A DNA stretch of 64,000 nucleotides from Bifidobacterium pseudolongum subsp. globosum (GCF_004155535.1 NZ_RYUH01000009.1:186001-250000); one strand, 5' to 3'. Shown: positions 9,741-18,689, counted from the stretch's first letter. The notes: a model not told the origin generated them from the sequence alone. Program-made: numbers and translations.

Positions 9741-11317
9741 GTGTACGGCGCATCATGGGCACGGAGACCGAGTACGCGGTCAGCGGCGCGCCAGGCGGCA
9801 ACCCGGTGCAGTGGTCGTTCGACGTGGTGGCCGGGGCGTCCAGCCCGCGCACACGGCACATCCGCTGGGACTACCGGCAGGAGGACCCGGTCAATGACAT
9901 GCGCGGCATGCGCCTAGACCGTGCGAGCGCGCGCGCCGACATGCTCACGGACGAACCGCAGCCGCATGTGACGAATGTGATCGCGCCGAACGGCGGCCGC
10001 ATCTACGTCGACCACGCGCACCCCGAATATTCGGCGCCCGAAACGGACGACCCGTTCACAGCGGTCATTTACGACACGGCGGGCGATGTGCTGCTGGAGC
10101 GTGCCGCGCGGCAAGCGGGCGGCCTGCAGCTGCACCGCAACAACGTGGACGGCAAAGGCGCGAGCTGGGGCACGCACGAAAACTACATGCTGAGCCGGTC
10201 GGTGCCATTCGGGCAGGTGGCCGCGCTGATGACCGCGCATCTGGTGACGCGGCAGATCTACACCGGTTCGGGGCGCGTGGGCATCGGCGAGCGCAGTGAG
10301 ACGGCCGGCTACCAGTTGAGCCAACGCGCCGATTATGTGCATATGAAGGTGGCGTTGCAGACCACATTCGACAGGCCCATCATCAACACGCGCGACGAAC
10401 CGCACGCCGACGCGGGCCTCTTCCGGCGTTTGCATGTGATCGTCGGTGACGCGAACCGCATGGATGTGCCGCGCGTGCTCAAACTCGGCACGACGAGCAT
10501 GCTGCTGTGGGTGTGCGAGCACGCCGAGCAGGCGGGCATTGATTTGGCTGGCGAACTGGAGGCACTGACGTTCGCGGACCCGGTGGATGCGATGCACCGC
10601 GTCTCGCACGACCTGACCTTGGCGCAGCCGCTGCCGATGGCCGGCGGCGGCGCGATGACCGCGTGGCAGGTGCAGGTGGCGCTGCAGGCGCTCGCCTATG
10701 AGACGGCCGCGGCCGTGTACGGCACCGACACACGTGGCGAGCCGATGTGGCCCGACCGCTCCACGCGGTCGGTGATGGCCATGTGGAAGCAGGCGCTGCT
10801 CGATGTGGCGCGGATTCGGCACGCCGACGAAAGCGAACGTTTGCAGCTCGAGGCTGAGGCTGCGCGCATCGAATGGCTGAGCAAATGGCAGATCATCGAA
10901 CGTCTGCGCCTGCGGCTGCACCCCAACGAATCGTTCGACGAGAGCCTGCATGACGCGCGGCTCGCCTCAGTCGACCTGCGATGGGCGAGCTTGGACCCGC
11001 AGACCTCGATCTTCGACCGGCTGCGCGGGCGCACCGAGCGCACATGCACCGACGACGATGTGCGTGAGGCGTGCAATGAGCCGCCGGCGGACACGCGCGC
11101 GTGGCTGCGCGGCATGGTGGTGGACCGCTACCCGGAGCAGATCCGTGCCGTGTCGTGGACGCGCATCACCACAACCGACGACCACGAAGGACGGCAGTGG
11201 ACGCTCGATATGAGCGATCCGCACGCCTATACCCGAACGCAATGCGCCGATGCCGTGGCGCAGGCGCCCAACGCGTGGCAGCTCATCGCCGCGCTGTGTC
11301 AACAGGATGCGGCATGA
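9737..11317 (+). CDS. dop: Pup deamidase/depupylase
   Basis: A 526-residue carboxylate-amine ligase-fold enzyme that removes Pup from substrates and, in species with a Gln-ended Pup, deamidates it. It starts MGTETEYAVS, keeping the metal-binding Glu, and has YVDHAHPEYSAPE with the catalytic Asp, NNVDGKGASWGTHENY and INTRDEPHAD. The insertion around residues 35-65 (HIRWDYRQEDPVND) corresponds to the Dop loop that separates Dop from PafA. Translation is coupled to arc by an ATGA overlap. Because Pup here already ends in Glu, depupylation is the likely role. Confidence 0.95.
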   Translation: MSVRRIMGTETEYAVSGAPGGNPVQWSFDVVAGASSPRTRHIRWDYRQEDPVNDMRGMRLDRASARADMLTDEPQPHVTNVIAPNGGRIYVDHAHPEYSAPETDDPFTAVIYDTAGDVLLERAARQAGGLQLHRNNVDGKGASWGTHENYMLSRSVPFGQVAALMTAHLVTRQIYTGSGRVGIGERSETAGYQLSQRADYVHMKVALQTTFDRPIINTRDEPHADAGLFRRLHVIVGDANRMDVPRVLKLGTTSMLLWVCEHAEQAGIDLAGELEALTFADPVDAMHRVSHDLTLAQPLPMAGGGAMTAWQVQVALQALAYETAAAVYGTDTRGEPMWPDRSTRSVMAMWKQALLDVARIRHADESERLQLEAEAARIEWLSKWQIIERLRLRLHPNESFDESLHDARLASVDLRWASLDPQTSIFDRLRGRTERTCTDDDVREACNEPPADTRAWLRGMVVDRYPEQIRAVSWTRITTTDDHEGRQWTLDMSDPHAYTRTQCADAVAQAPNAWQLIAALCQQDAA

Positions 11318-11372
11318 TTGCAAACGTTGTCTCAATAATGGGAGCCAGATCTCGGTTCCGTGTGCAAACCGG

Positions 11373-11378
11373 TATAGT
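11373..11378 (+). promoter_or_regulatory. Candidate -10 inside the pupylation locus
   Basis: TATAGT sits in GGTATAGTGGTG, a 12-mer that also occurs before the LytR_C gene at 26741. It is 85 bp upstream of the monophosphatase-like gene and could drive that gene, pup and pafA separately from arc-dop. No clear -35 is visible. Confidence 0.35.
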
Positions 11379-11462
11379 GGTGCCCGATGCGGCGATGTCC
11401 CCAGTGACCGCGCTGCATCGCTGCGCGTGTGTGCATACCAAATCAGAAAACGGGAGGCTGCG

Positions 11463-12335
11463 ATGACGCAGGGATTACGCGATCTTGCCATGCAAGCCGC
11501 TGCCATTGCGCAGGACGCCGGCGAACATGCGCTCACCAACCAAGTGACGCCGAAGGACCTGTCGTCGTTGTATTCGTTGACGCGCGACTATTCGCGCGGG
11601 CTGACCCTCGACACCCAATTGGCGCAGTTCATCTACAACCGCCTCACCTACATCGACGCCTTCCAGGGAAAGTGGAGCGACCGGCCGGAACATGGCGCGT
11701 CCGGCGACCGTTACTGGTGCGTCGGCGGCATCGACGGCGTGATCAACTACACGCGCAACATGGCGGAATGGGCGATCACGATCTCGCTGTTCGAATTCAA
11801 CGAGCATGATGTGGCGCAGCCTATCCTCGGCGTTGTGCATGCGCCGGCCCTGAACCTCACCTACATCGCGGCGCGCGGCGAGGGCGCCATACGCATCCGG
11901 CGCACGCCGTTGGGCGACAAGCGCGAGAAGATCATGCCCTCAACCACGCCGCACCTCGAAGGCTCGGTTGTCAGCTTCGGCATGTCGTTCAAATCCAACG
12001 AATCCAAATACGCGCTCGACGTGGTGTCGGACATCGCCGGCAAACCCGCCGACATCAAACGCATCGGCCCCGTCTCGCTCGACCTGTGCAAGGTAGCGGA
12101 CGGTACCTACGACGCCTACTTCGAGCCGTTCCTGCATCAATGGGACGTCCCCGCGGTGTCTGCTGGCGCCGTGGTGCTGTGGGAAGCCCAAGGGTTGCTG
12201 AGCACATGGTCGGGCGATCTGGTGCATTGGCGCAGCGAAAACAATGTGGTGGCCTCGAACGGCCTGATCATCGACGACCTGCGTCCATATCTGATGCGTG
12301 AATTGAATCAGGAACCAAGCGCGCCGGACGCATGA
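11463..12335 (+). CDS. Inositol-monophosphatase-like protein with degenerate metal site
   Basis: A 290-residue protein of the inositol monophosphatase/CysQ/HisN superfamily, between dop and pup. The family signature DPxDGTxN, whose first Asp binds catalytic metal, reads GGIDGVIN here (residues 88-95). The upstream Glu-Glu metal ligands are also not evident; the equivalent stretch reads WSDRPEHGASGDRYW. The C-terminal motif is kept as QWDVPAVSAG (about 226-235). It may therefore be a non-catalytic family member, a sugar-phosphate binder or an enzyme with altered chemistry. Start: ATG 11463 preceded by ACGGGAGGCTGCG. HisN or CysQ activity is possible by family but is not supported by these residues. 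Confidence 0.75.
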   Translation: MTQGLRDLAMQAAAIAQDAGEHALTNQVTPKDLSSLYSLTRDYSRGLTLDTQLAQFIYNRLTYIDAFQGKWSDRPEHGASGDRYWCVGGIDGVINYTRNMAEWAITISLFEFNEHDVAQPILGVVHAPALNLTYIAARGEGAIRIRRTPLGDKREKIMPSTTPHLEGSVVSFGMSFKSNESKYALDVVSDIAGKPADIKRIGPVSLDLCKVADGTYDAYFEPFLHQWDVPAVSAGAVVLWEAQGLLSTWSGDLVHWRSENNVVASNGLIIDDLRPYLMRELNQEPSAPDA

Positions 12336-12371
12336 GCGCCGGCGCCCAACCCCTCACGAAAGTGAACAGCA

Positions 12372-12557
12372 ATGCCTCAGGAACATGCTAACGCACAGGA
12401 ATCCGCCCAGCACCACGAGCACGATGAGGCCACCCGGCGTGTGGCCTCCGAAGCCAATGTGGACAGTCTGGACGCTGTGCTCGACGACATCGAATCGGTG
12501 CTGGAAAGCAACGCCGAAGCGTATGTGAACGGGTTCGTGCAGAAAGGCGGCGAGTGA
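12372..12557 (+). CDS. pup: Prokaryotic ubiquitin-like protein Pup
   Basis: A 61-residue disordered, acidic protein ending VNGFVQKGGE, the Pup C-terminus through which PafA links it to substrate lysines. A central stretch, VDSLDAVLDDIESVLESNAE, matches the helix that engages the ARC/Mpa coiled coil. The last residue is Glu, not Gln, so the protein is ready for ligation without deamidation. Its stop codon overlaps the pafA start. The ribosome-binding site is weak (GAAAGTGA). Confidence 0.95.
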   Translation: MPQEHANAQESAQHHEHDEATRRVASEANVDSLDAVLDDIESVLESNAEAYVNGFVQKGGE

Positions 12558-14011
12558 TGCCCCAGCTGCATGACAGCCGCAGCCGCCACTCCACCTCAAC
12601 GCAGCCATCGGCCACGGCCGGTGGCTGCGACCGTATTTTCGGGCTCGAAACCGAATACGGGTTGAGTGTGGGCGGCGCCGACCGGCCGTTGGACATCAGC
12701 CAGGTGGCCATGACGATGTTCCAGCCGGTCGTGCAGCGCGAACGCTCCACCAACACGTACCTCGACAACGGGTCGCGTCTGTATCTCGACGTCGGCTCGC
12801 ACCCCGAGTACGCCACCGCCGAGGCGCGCACGCCGTTCGACGCGATGCTCGCCGACGCCGCCGGCGAATCGATCATGCGCACGATGGCGCTCGAGACGCA
12901 GGCCCGTCTGCGTGCGCAGGCGGGGGAGCGCGCCACGATTCACCTGTTCAAGAACAACGCCGACAGCGCCGGCCACTCCTACGGCTGCCATGAGAACTAT
13001 CTGGTGCGCCGATACGTCGACCTGCGCGCGATCCAGACCCAGTTGCTGCCGTTCCTCATCACACGGCAGATCTACACCGGCGCCGGCAGGTTCGACGGCG
13101 ACCACTGGACGTACACGCAGCGCGCGCGGTTCGTGGACGAGACCGTGTCTTCGGCGACGACGCGTTCGCGGCCGATGATCAACACACGCGACGAACCCCA
13201 CGCCGACCCCGAATCATTCCGGCGCCTGCATGTGATCATCGGCGACTCGAACCGGTCGCAGTGGGCCACCATGGTCAAATGCGCGACGACGCACTTGGTG
13301 CTCAGTGCCATGGAGCACGCCGCTCGCACCGGCGTGCCCAGCGGTCTGGAACGCCTCGAGATGACCGACCCCGTGCAGGCGAATCTCGAGGTCAACGAAC
13401 TCGGGCCGGACGCCATGATCGATCTGGCGGACGGCACGCGCATGAGCGCGCTCGAGATGCAACGCCTCGCATGGCGGGTCATCGAACGGTTCACACACAG
13501 CCATGCGCACGAGCTCGACGCGTCGCTGCAAGGTGACCCGGTGTGGACGCCGCGCAGCGTGCTCGACGCATGGCGGTGGGTGCTCGACCGGCTGGAGGCG
13601 CGCGACATTGACGCGCTCGCGCAGGTCGTGGATTGGGCATGCAAACGCCGGTTCTTTGCACGGCTGGAGGAGCGCGGACCGGTCGACCCGATGCGCGTTG
13701 CGCAGCTCGACCTGGACTACCATGACGTGGCCAACGGCACGCTGTACGAAGCGATGGTGCGCCATGGGCTCATGCGCGTGTATGCGGACCCGCAACAGGT
13801 GGCGCACGCCGTGCACACGCCACCCGAGCGCACGCGCGCGGTGCTGCGCGGACGCTTCGTGCAGCGCGCGCAGCAGGCCGGTGTGCGGCATGTGTGCGAT
13901 TGGACCCAGGTGCAGGTGCTGGAGCCGGAGAAACGCACTGTGCAGCTGCTCGACCCCTTCGACAGCGAAGGCACGCCGGAATACCACGATCTGATGGCGT
14001 CGCTTGCGTAA
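12557..14011 (+). CDS. pafA: Pup-protein ligase
   Basis: A 484-residue ligase joining the C-terminal Glu of Pup to substrate lysines with ATP. Motifs: FGLETEYGLS (metal-binding Glu), RLYLDVGSHPEYATAE with the catalytic Asp, FKNNADSAGHSYGCHENY, SSATTRSRPMINTRDEPHAD and RRLHVIIGDSN. It lacks the Dop-type loop insertion, which separates it from its paralogue dop 1.2 kb upstream. The ATG at 12557 overlaps the pup stop (TGATG); GTG 12554 is an alternative. AAAGGCGG upstream lies within pup. No prcA or prcB follows; the next gene is the oppositely oriented hup. Confidence 0.95.
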   Translation: MPQLHDSRSRHSTSTQPSATAGGCDRIFGLETEYGLSVGGADRPLDISQVAMTMFQPVVQRERSTNTYLDNGSRLYLDVGSHPEYATAEARTPFDAMLADAAGESIMRTMALETQARLRAQAGERATIHLFKNNADSAGHSYGCHENYLVRRYVDLRAIQTQLLPFLITRQIYTGAGRFDGDHWTYTQRARFVDETVSSATTRSRPMINTRDEPHADPESFRRLHVIIGDSNRSQWATMVKCATTHLVLSAMEHAARTGVPSGLERLEMTDPVQANLEVNELGPDAMIDLADGTRMSALEMQRLAWRVIERFTHSHAHELDASLQGDPVWTPRSVLDAWRWVLDRLEARDIDALAQVVDWACKRRFFARLEERGPVDPMRVAQLDLDYHDVANGTLYEAMVRHGLMRVYADPQQVAHAVHTPPERTRAVLRGRFVQRAQQAGVRHVCDWTQVQVLEPEKRTVQLLDPFDSEGTPEYHDLMASLA

Positions 14012-14030
14012 CGCGGCGCCATCAAGGCAC

Positions 14031-14064
14031 AAAAAAAGACCCTGACCGTCGGTGGTCAGGGTCT
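14031..14064 (-). terminator. Intrinsic terminator for hup
   Basis: An 11-bp perfect stem (14037-14047 with 14054-14064) with a 6-nt loop, followed on the minus strand by seven U residues (14037-14031). It is a classic intrinsic terminator for leftward transcription from hup. Closer to the hup stop is a perfect 16-bp palindrome at 14082-14097. Confidence 0.85.
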
Positions 14065-14101
14065 GCACGCAAGATGCGTGGGTTCGCCTAGGCGAACATC
14101 G

Positions 14102-14383
14102 TCACTCGGTGACGGCCTTCTTGAGCAGGGAGCCAGCGGAGATACGCACGCCGTAGGTGGCCGGGATCTCGATGGTCTCGCCGGTGCGCGGGTTGCGGCC
14201 GGTGCGGGCGGCGCGCTTGACGCGCTCAGCGGAGAACAGACCGGTCAGCTTCAGGCCTTCGCCGGACTTCATGGCCTCGACGAACACATCCTGGAATGCG
14301 TTGACGGCGGCCTCAGCCTGAGCCTTGGTCAGGTGGGACTTCTGAGCGATCTTGGTGACGAGATCAGACTTGTTGTATGCCAT
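14102..14383 (-). CDS. hup: HU-family DNA-binding protein
   Basis: A 93-residue histone-like HU protein, a dimeric nucleoid protein that bends DNA. It starts MAYNKSDLVTKIA and has the DNA-binding beta-arm GRNPRTGETIEIPA at about residues 62-75. Its usual length and lack of a C-terminal basic tail place it with short bacterial HU rather than mycobacterial HupB. AAGGA lies eight bases before the ATG. A GC-rich stem-loop is in the leader just upstream of the ribosome-binding site. Confidence 0.96.
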   Translation of the reverse strand: MAYNKSDLVTKIAQKSHLTKAQAEAAVNAFQDVFVEAMKSGEGLKLTGLFSAERVKRAARTGRNPRTGETIEIPATYGVRISAGSLLKKAVTE

Positions 14384-14406
14384 GTGAGCATCCTTCTTGG
14401 TTCAGG

Positions 14407-14430
14407 GGCCGCCCTATTGCTCGGGCGGCC
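14407..14430 (-). promoter_or_regulatory. Stem-loop in the hup leader
   Basis: GGCCGCCC and GGGCGGCC form an 8-bp perfect stem with an 8-nt loop, ending about ten bases before the hup ribosome-binding site. CTGAACC flanks it on both sides on the minus strand. It could stabilise the mRNA or control translation. Confidence 0.4.
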
Positions 14431-14541
14431 ACAGGTTCAGTTATGAATCTTAGCGCATAAATGTGGTGAAACCCGCGATTTGATGGGGTTTTGAGAACTT
14501 TTTTCGCGTTTGGCCTCTTTTTGTGGGCCGATCGGGGCAAA

Positions 14542-17019
14542 TCAGATCAGATTATGCCGGTCGAGCCACTTCATGGCAAGCGCGCCAACGGGTATGCGCA
14601 GCCAGTAGAACGCGATGCGGTAGACGAGCGTGGCCGAGATCGCGATCGTGGACGGCACGCCGACGGCGGTGAACGCCACCGAAAGCGCCGCCTCCACCGC
14701 GCCCAGGCCACCGGGGGTCGGCACCGCCGAACCGAGTGTGTTGGCCAGCAGGAAGATGAAGGTCGTCTCGATCGGGTTGGTGTGGTAGCCGAACGCAAGC
14801 AGCGCCGCCCAGAATCCGAAGCCCGTGGCCAAGTTGAGCAGCAGGCCGCCGGCGGCGCAGATGGCCACTTCCTTGGGCTGTGTGAGCGTCTCGAGCAGGC
14901 TGCGGGCATATGCCTTGGCGATCGGCAGGTATTTGTCGGTCACCTTCTTGCGCACCGGCGGGATCGCCATGGCCACCGAGACGATCAACGCCACGCCGGC
15001 CACCACGAAGATGAGCATGTTCGTGGGGATCATGCCCGAAAGCGTACTGCGCCCGTTGACGATGCCGATCACGAGCAGCAGCACGATGGTCACCGCCGCC
15101 TGCACCGCCCACACGGCGCTCATGATCGCCGTCGCCACGGTGCTCCGGTAGCCGCTTTTGCGCAGGAACTGGAGGTTCACGAACGCGGGGCCGATGCCGG
15201 CGGGCATCGACACGGCCGTGAATCCGGCGGCCATCTGTGAGCACAGCAGGCCGAGCGGATTGCGTCGGTCCGCATTCATGAAGCCGCCGAGCGAGACTGC
15301 GGACCCCACCCAGGCCAGGAAGCTGAAGCCCATGACCAGCAGCATCATCCAGATGTTCGCGTCACGGGCCGCCTTGATCATCTCGTTCGGCTTCATCTGC
15401 GTGAGCACCACGCCGACGGCGATCACGAGCAGGGTGATCGCGAAGAACGAGCGCGCGTTGAAACGCGAGAGCGTGACCTGCTCAAGCGATTCCGAGACCT
15501 CTTCCGGGGCGAGCGCGCTCATCGTCTTGCGCAGCTGTTCGAGCAGCGTCTTGTCCCAACCGGGCAGTGCGCGCGTGGCGGCCGGCACCGCGGCCTTCTG
15601 CACGAACGGGATGAGGTTGATGAGCGTGGCGTCGCCCCACGCCTCGCGCGCCGCGGCCACCGTGCGTTCGACGCCGAACACCGTGGCGAACAGCGAGAGC
15701 AACTCCACTTTGTCAAGCGCCACGTTCGTGGAGCCGCTCGCGTAATCGCCGTTCTGCCAGCCGCACAGGAACAGTGTCCCGTCGTCGAGGCGTGCCAGGG
15801 CGTTCTGCGTGATGTTGCGGTGGGTGAAGCCGCGGCGGTGCGCGGTGTTGATGTAGCGCATCAGATGGCGCATGTCGGCGTCGGTCATCGCCTGCACGTC
15901 GCACGGCGTGGCCTGCGGGGACTCATGCAGCACGAGCACCGAGGATTCGCCGGAGTCGGCGACACCGTAGGGGCGCAGGGTGGTGAGCCCCAGGTCGTGC
16001 ACGCCCAGCATCATCGCGTAATGGTGGTGGTTCGCGCTGATTGCGGAACGGTCGTGGCGCACCGCCACGCCGCTCAGACGGATGAGCTGCCAGATCTGGT
16101 TGAGGTAGCCGGCGAAATGCCGTTGGTTGTCGAGCACCGAGACCACGTATGGGGTGCCGTCTTCGTCACGCAGTTCGTAGATGCGGGAATTCTCCACCAT
16201 GTCGTCTTCGAGCGTGGCATACAGCACATGGTCGGCGGCCTCGTCGAGGTGGCGGCGGCGCAGTTCGCGCGGGTGCAGGCCGATCGACTGCAGTGCGTGC
16301 ACGACCTGCATGCCCCAGATGCCGGTGCTTTGCGTGCCGATTGCGAAGCGCGCGCACAGGCCGACCACACGGCCGATGCAGATCGAGACGATGACGCCGG
16401 TCACGGAGTTCCACGAGCTGATGATCAGGAGCACGGCGCCGATGATCAGGATGTTCCAGCCCCATTTGATCGAGGAGCGTGTGCGGCGTGGTCCGGCCGT
16501 CGTGAGGAACGCGGCTATGGCCGCATAGAAATCCGGCAGGAGCCACGGACCAGATTCGGTGCCGGCGGATTGCACGGAACTGATGAGCATGGGGCTGCCG
16601 TATTGGCTGATCAACGCCGAGGCGCCCCACACCGCCGCGAAGCCAAGGAGGAGGGAACCCACGGAACAGGCTGATTGCAGCCATTCACGGTTCACAATGA
16701 GCTGAATGAGCACCATGCCGACCACGATGAGCACGACGAGTTGCTGCAGCAACGACGCCGGAAGGTCAAGCAGCCATTCCACGGCCTTCGCGGCCGTGTG
16801 CGCATCCGATTCCACGCCGGTTGTGATGCCCCGCAGGTACAGGGCGAACACGAGCACGAGCGCACCGGCGAGCAACGCGAACGCGGCATGGAGCAGGTCG
16901 GCGGTCACATGCGTGCGTTTCGGGGCGTTGTCTGCGATCAGGACATCGGATGCCGTGCCGGGCGCCCCGCCTTGGGCTGCGGGCTGTGTGGCATCCGGAT
17001 TCGCCACGGGTCTACTCAT
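14542..17019 (-). CDS. Lysylphosphatidylglycerol synthase TM-region (UPF0104) protein with kinase-like middle domain
   Basis: An 825-residue membrane protein in three parts. Residues about 40-230 hold several TM helices. A soluble middle part (about 250-500) resembles a degenerate protein-kinase fold: AHRRGFTHRNITQNAL looks like an HRD catalytic loop with Asp replaced by Asn, and LCGWQNGD occupies the DFG position. Residues about 525-825 carry about eight TM helices with ANTLGSAVPTPGGLGAVEAAL, the signature of the LPG synthase/AglD flippase-type domain. No lysyl-transferase domain follows, so it should not make lysyl-PG itself. Start: ATG 17019 with AAAGGA five bases upstream, in preference to GTG 17043. 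The likely role is lipid translocation or envelope maintenance; the substrate is unknown. Confidence 0.8.
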   Translation of the reverse strand: MSRPVANPDATQPAAQGGAPGTASDVLIADNAPKRTHVTADLLHAAFALLAGALVLVFALYLRGITTGVESDAHTAAKAVEWLLDLPASLLQQLVVLIVVGMVLIQLIVNREWLQSACSVGSLLLGFAAVWGASALISQYGSPMLISSVQSAGTESGPWLLPDFYAAIAAFLTTAGPRRTRSSIKWGWNILIIGAVLLIISSWNSVTGVIVSICIGRVVGLCARFAIGTQSTGIWGMQVVHALQSIGLHPRELRRRHLDEAADHVLYATLEDDMVENSRIYELRDEDGTPYVVSVLDNQRHFAGYLNQIWQLIRLSGVAVRHDRSAISANHHHYAMMLGVHDLGLTTLRPYGVADSGESSVLVLHESPQATPCDVQAMTDADMRHLMRYINTAHRRGFTHRNITQNALARLDDGTLFLCGWQNGDYASGSTNVALDKVELLSLFATVFGVERTVAAAREAWGDATLINLIPFVQKAAVPAATRALPGWDKTLLEQLRKTMSALAPEEVSESLEQVTLSRFNARSFFAITLLVIAVGVVLTQMKPNEMIKAARDANIWMMLLVMGFSFLAWVGSAVSLGGFMNADRRNPLGLLCSQMAAGFTAVSMPAGIGPAFVNLQFLRKSGYRSTVATAIMSAVWAVQAAVTIVLLLVIGIVNGRSTLSGMIPTNMLIFVVAGVALIVSVAMAIPPVRKKVTDKYLPIAKAYARSLLETLTQPKEVAICAAGGLLLNLATGFGFWAALLAFGYHTNPIETTFIFLLANTLGSAVPTPGGLGAVEAALSVAFTAVGVPSTIAISATLVYRIAFYWLRIPVGALAMKWLDRHNLI

Positions 17020-17107
17020 CTGGTTCCTTTGGTATACGTCCACTCGGTGGCTGGCGGTGGTCGCCGGCCGTGCCTCTTCATTCTAAGTGACGAACCGCCA
17101 ACAAAGA

Positions 17108-17167
17108 ACGCGGGCCGGCCCCGCCCGCCCCACACGTCGGTGAGGGGCAGTAGGGGCCGGCCCGCGT
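17108..17167 (-). terminator. Hairpin terminator after purB
   Basis: A perfect 15-bp inverted repeat (17108-17122 with 17153-17167) with a 30-nt loop, fifteen bases after the purB stop on the minus strand. It is followed by a short U-containing stretch (TTCTTTG). Confidence 0.65.
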
Positions 17168-17182
17168 CCAGACCGGTGTGCG

Positions 17183-18622
17183 TCAGCGGTCGAAGTCCAC
17201 GAGCTGTGCCGCGACACCCACATAGGTGGCGGGGGTCAGCGCCTTGAGCCGTGCCGCGGTCTCGCTGTCGAAGTCGAGGGAGTCGATGAACCGCTCCACG
17301 TCCTCTTGCGCGATCTGGTGGCCGCGCATGAGCTCCTTGACCTTCTCGTACGGGCGCTCCATGCCCGGGCGGCCGGCGAGCTCGCTCGCGCGCATCGCGG
17401 TCTGGATGGGCTCGCCAAGCACCTCCCAGTTCTCATCGAGCTCGCGCTCCATGACCTGCGTGTTCGGGTGGATCGACTTGAGGCCGCCGAGCAGGTTGTT
17501 CAGGGCGAGCACCGAATAGCCGAGCGCGGAACCGATGTTGCGCTGCGTCGTGGAATCGGTCAGGTCGCGCTGCCAGCGGGATTCGACGAGCGTGGCCGCG
17601 AGCGTGTCGAGCAGCGAGCAGGAGATCTCGAGGTTCGCCTCGGCGTTCTCGAAGCGGATCGGGTTGACCTTGTGCGGCATCGTCGACGAGCCGGTGGCGC
17701 CTTTGACCGGCACCTGCGCGAACACGCCGCGCGAGATGTACATCCACGTGTCCACGCACAGGTTGTGCATGATGCGGTTCGCATGGCTGATCGTGCCGTA
17801 GAGCTCGGCCTGCCAGTCATGCGATTCGATCTGCGTCGTCAGCGGATTCCACGTGAGGCCCATGCGGTCCTCGACGAAGAAGCGCGAGACCTCGACCCAA
17901 TCCACGCCGTCGACGGCGGCCAGATGCGCGCCGAACGTGCCGGTGGCGCCGTTGATCTTGCCCAGGTACTGCTGGGCGCGCACGTGCGCGATCTGGCGGC
18001 GCAGGCGGTACACGTACACGGCGAGCTCCTTGCCGAGCGTGGTGGGGGTGGCCGGCTGGCCGTGCGTCAGTGACAGCAGCGGCGTGTCGCGGTATTCGTC
18101 GGCGCGCGCGGCGAGCAGGTCCACGATCGCGTCGATGCCGGGCAGCCACACGTGCTCGATGGCGTTCTTGACGCAGCGCGCGGTCGACAGGTTGTTGATG
18201 TCCTCGCTCGTGCAGGCGAAGTGCACGAGGGTCTTGAGGCCGGTCAGCTGCGTGGGGGCGCCGAGCACGTCGGCGGCGTCGAGCTGGTCGTCGATGTAGT
18301 ATTCCACGGCCTTCACGTCGTGGTGTGTCACCGCTTCATGCGCCGCGTGGCGCGCGATGCCTTCGGCGCCGAACTCCTCGGGGATGGCGCGCAGGAACGC
18401 CTGCTCCTGCTCGGTGAGCGGCTTGACGCCCGGCACGATCGGCTGCCAGTCATTGCCGGCGTAGCCGTTGGCGAGCATGATCATCCATTCGACTTCGACG
18501 CGCATGCGCTCGCGGTTGAGCGCGGGCTCGCTCAGGTATTCGACGAGCGGGGCGGTCTGGCTGCGGTATCGGCCATCGAGTGGGGTGAGGGCGATGGCGG
18601 GGGAGATATCGGTTAGGTTCAT
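17183..18622 (-). CDS. purB: Adenylosuccinate lyase
   Basis: A 479-residue lyase of the fumarase/aspartase superfamily, acting twice in purine synthesis (SAICAR to AICAR, adenylosuccinate to AMP). It has the family signature GSSTMPHKVNPIRFENAEA with the catalytic mobile-loop Ser, plus TSEDINN and the HGQPATPTTLGKE segment containing the active-site His. It begins MNLTDISPAIALTPLDGRY as in longer PurB proteins of the E. coli type. GGTGAGGAGCT precedes the ATG. Hairpins bound it on both sides, so it is probably monocistronic. Confidence 0.96.
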   Translation of the reverse strand: MNLTDISPAIALTPLDGRYRSQTAPLVEYLSEPALNRERMRVEVEWMIMLANGYAGNDWQPIVPGVKPLTEQEQAFLRAIPEEFGAEGIARHAAHEAVTHHDVKAVEYYIDDQLDAADVLGAPTQLTGLKTLVHFACTSEDINNLSTARCVKNAIEHVWLPGIDAIVDLLAARADEYRDTPLLSLTHGQPATPTTLGKELAVYVYRLRRQIAHVRAQQYLGKINGATGTFGAHLAAVDGVDWVEVSRFFVEDRMGLTWNPLTTQIESHDWQAELYGTISHANRIMHNLCVDTWMYISRGVFAQVPVKGATGSSTMPHKVNPIRFENAEANLEISCSLLDTLAATLVESRWQRDLTDSTTQRNIGSALGYSVLALNNLLGGLKSIHPNTQVMERELDENWEVLGEPIQTAMRASELAGRPGMERPYEKVKELMRGHQIAQEDVERFIDSLDFDSETAARLKALTPATYVGVAAQLVDFDR

Positions 18623-18658
18623 AGCTCCTCACCCTACTAAACACCGTAAACGCCACGC

Positions 18659-18689
18659 GCGCGCCGTCTCACAGTCGGAAACGGCGCGC
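18659..18689 (-). terminator. Hairpin after the hydrolase gene
   Basis: GCGCGCCGT (18659-18667) pairs perfectly with ACGGCGCGC (18681-18689), five bases after the stop of the leftward hydrolase gene. No U tract. Confidence 0.5.

Noticed and set aside
14012-14101. Looked for prcB/prcA after pafA
   Set aside because: Only a terminator and a palindrome are present before the convergent hup gene.
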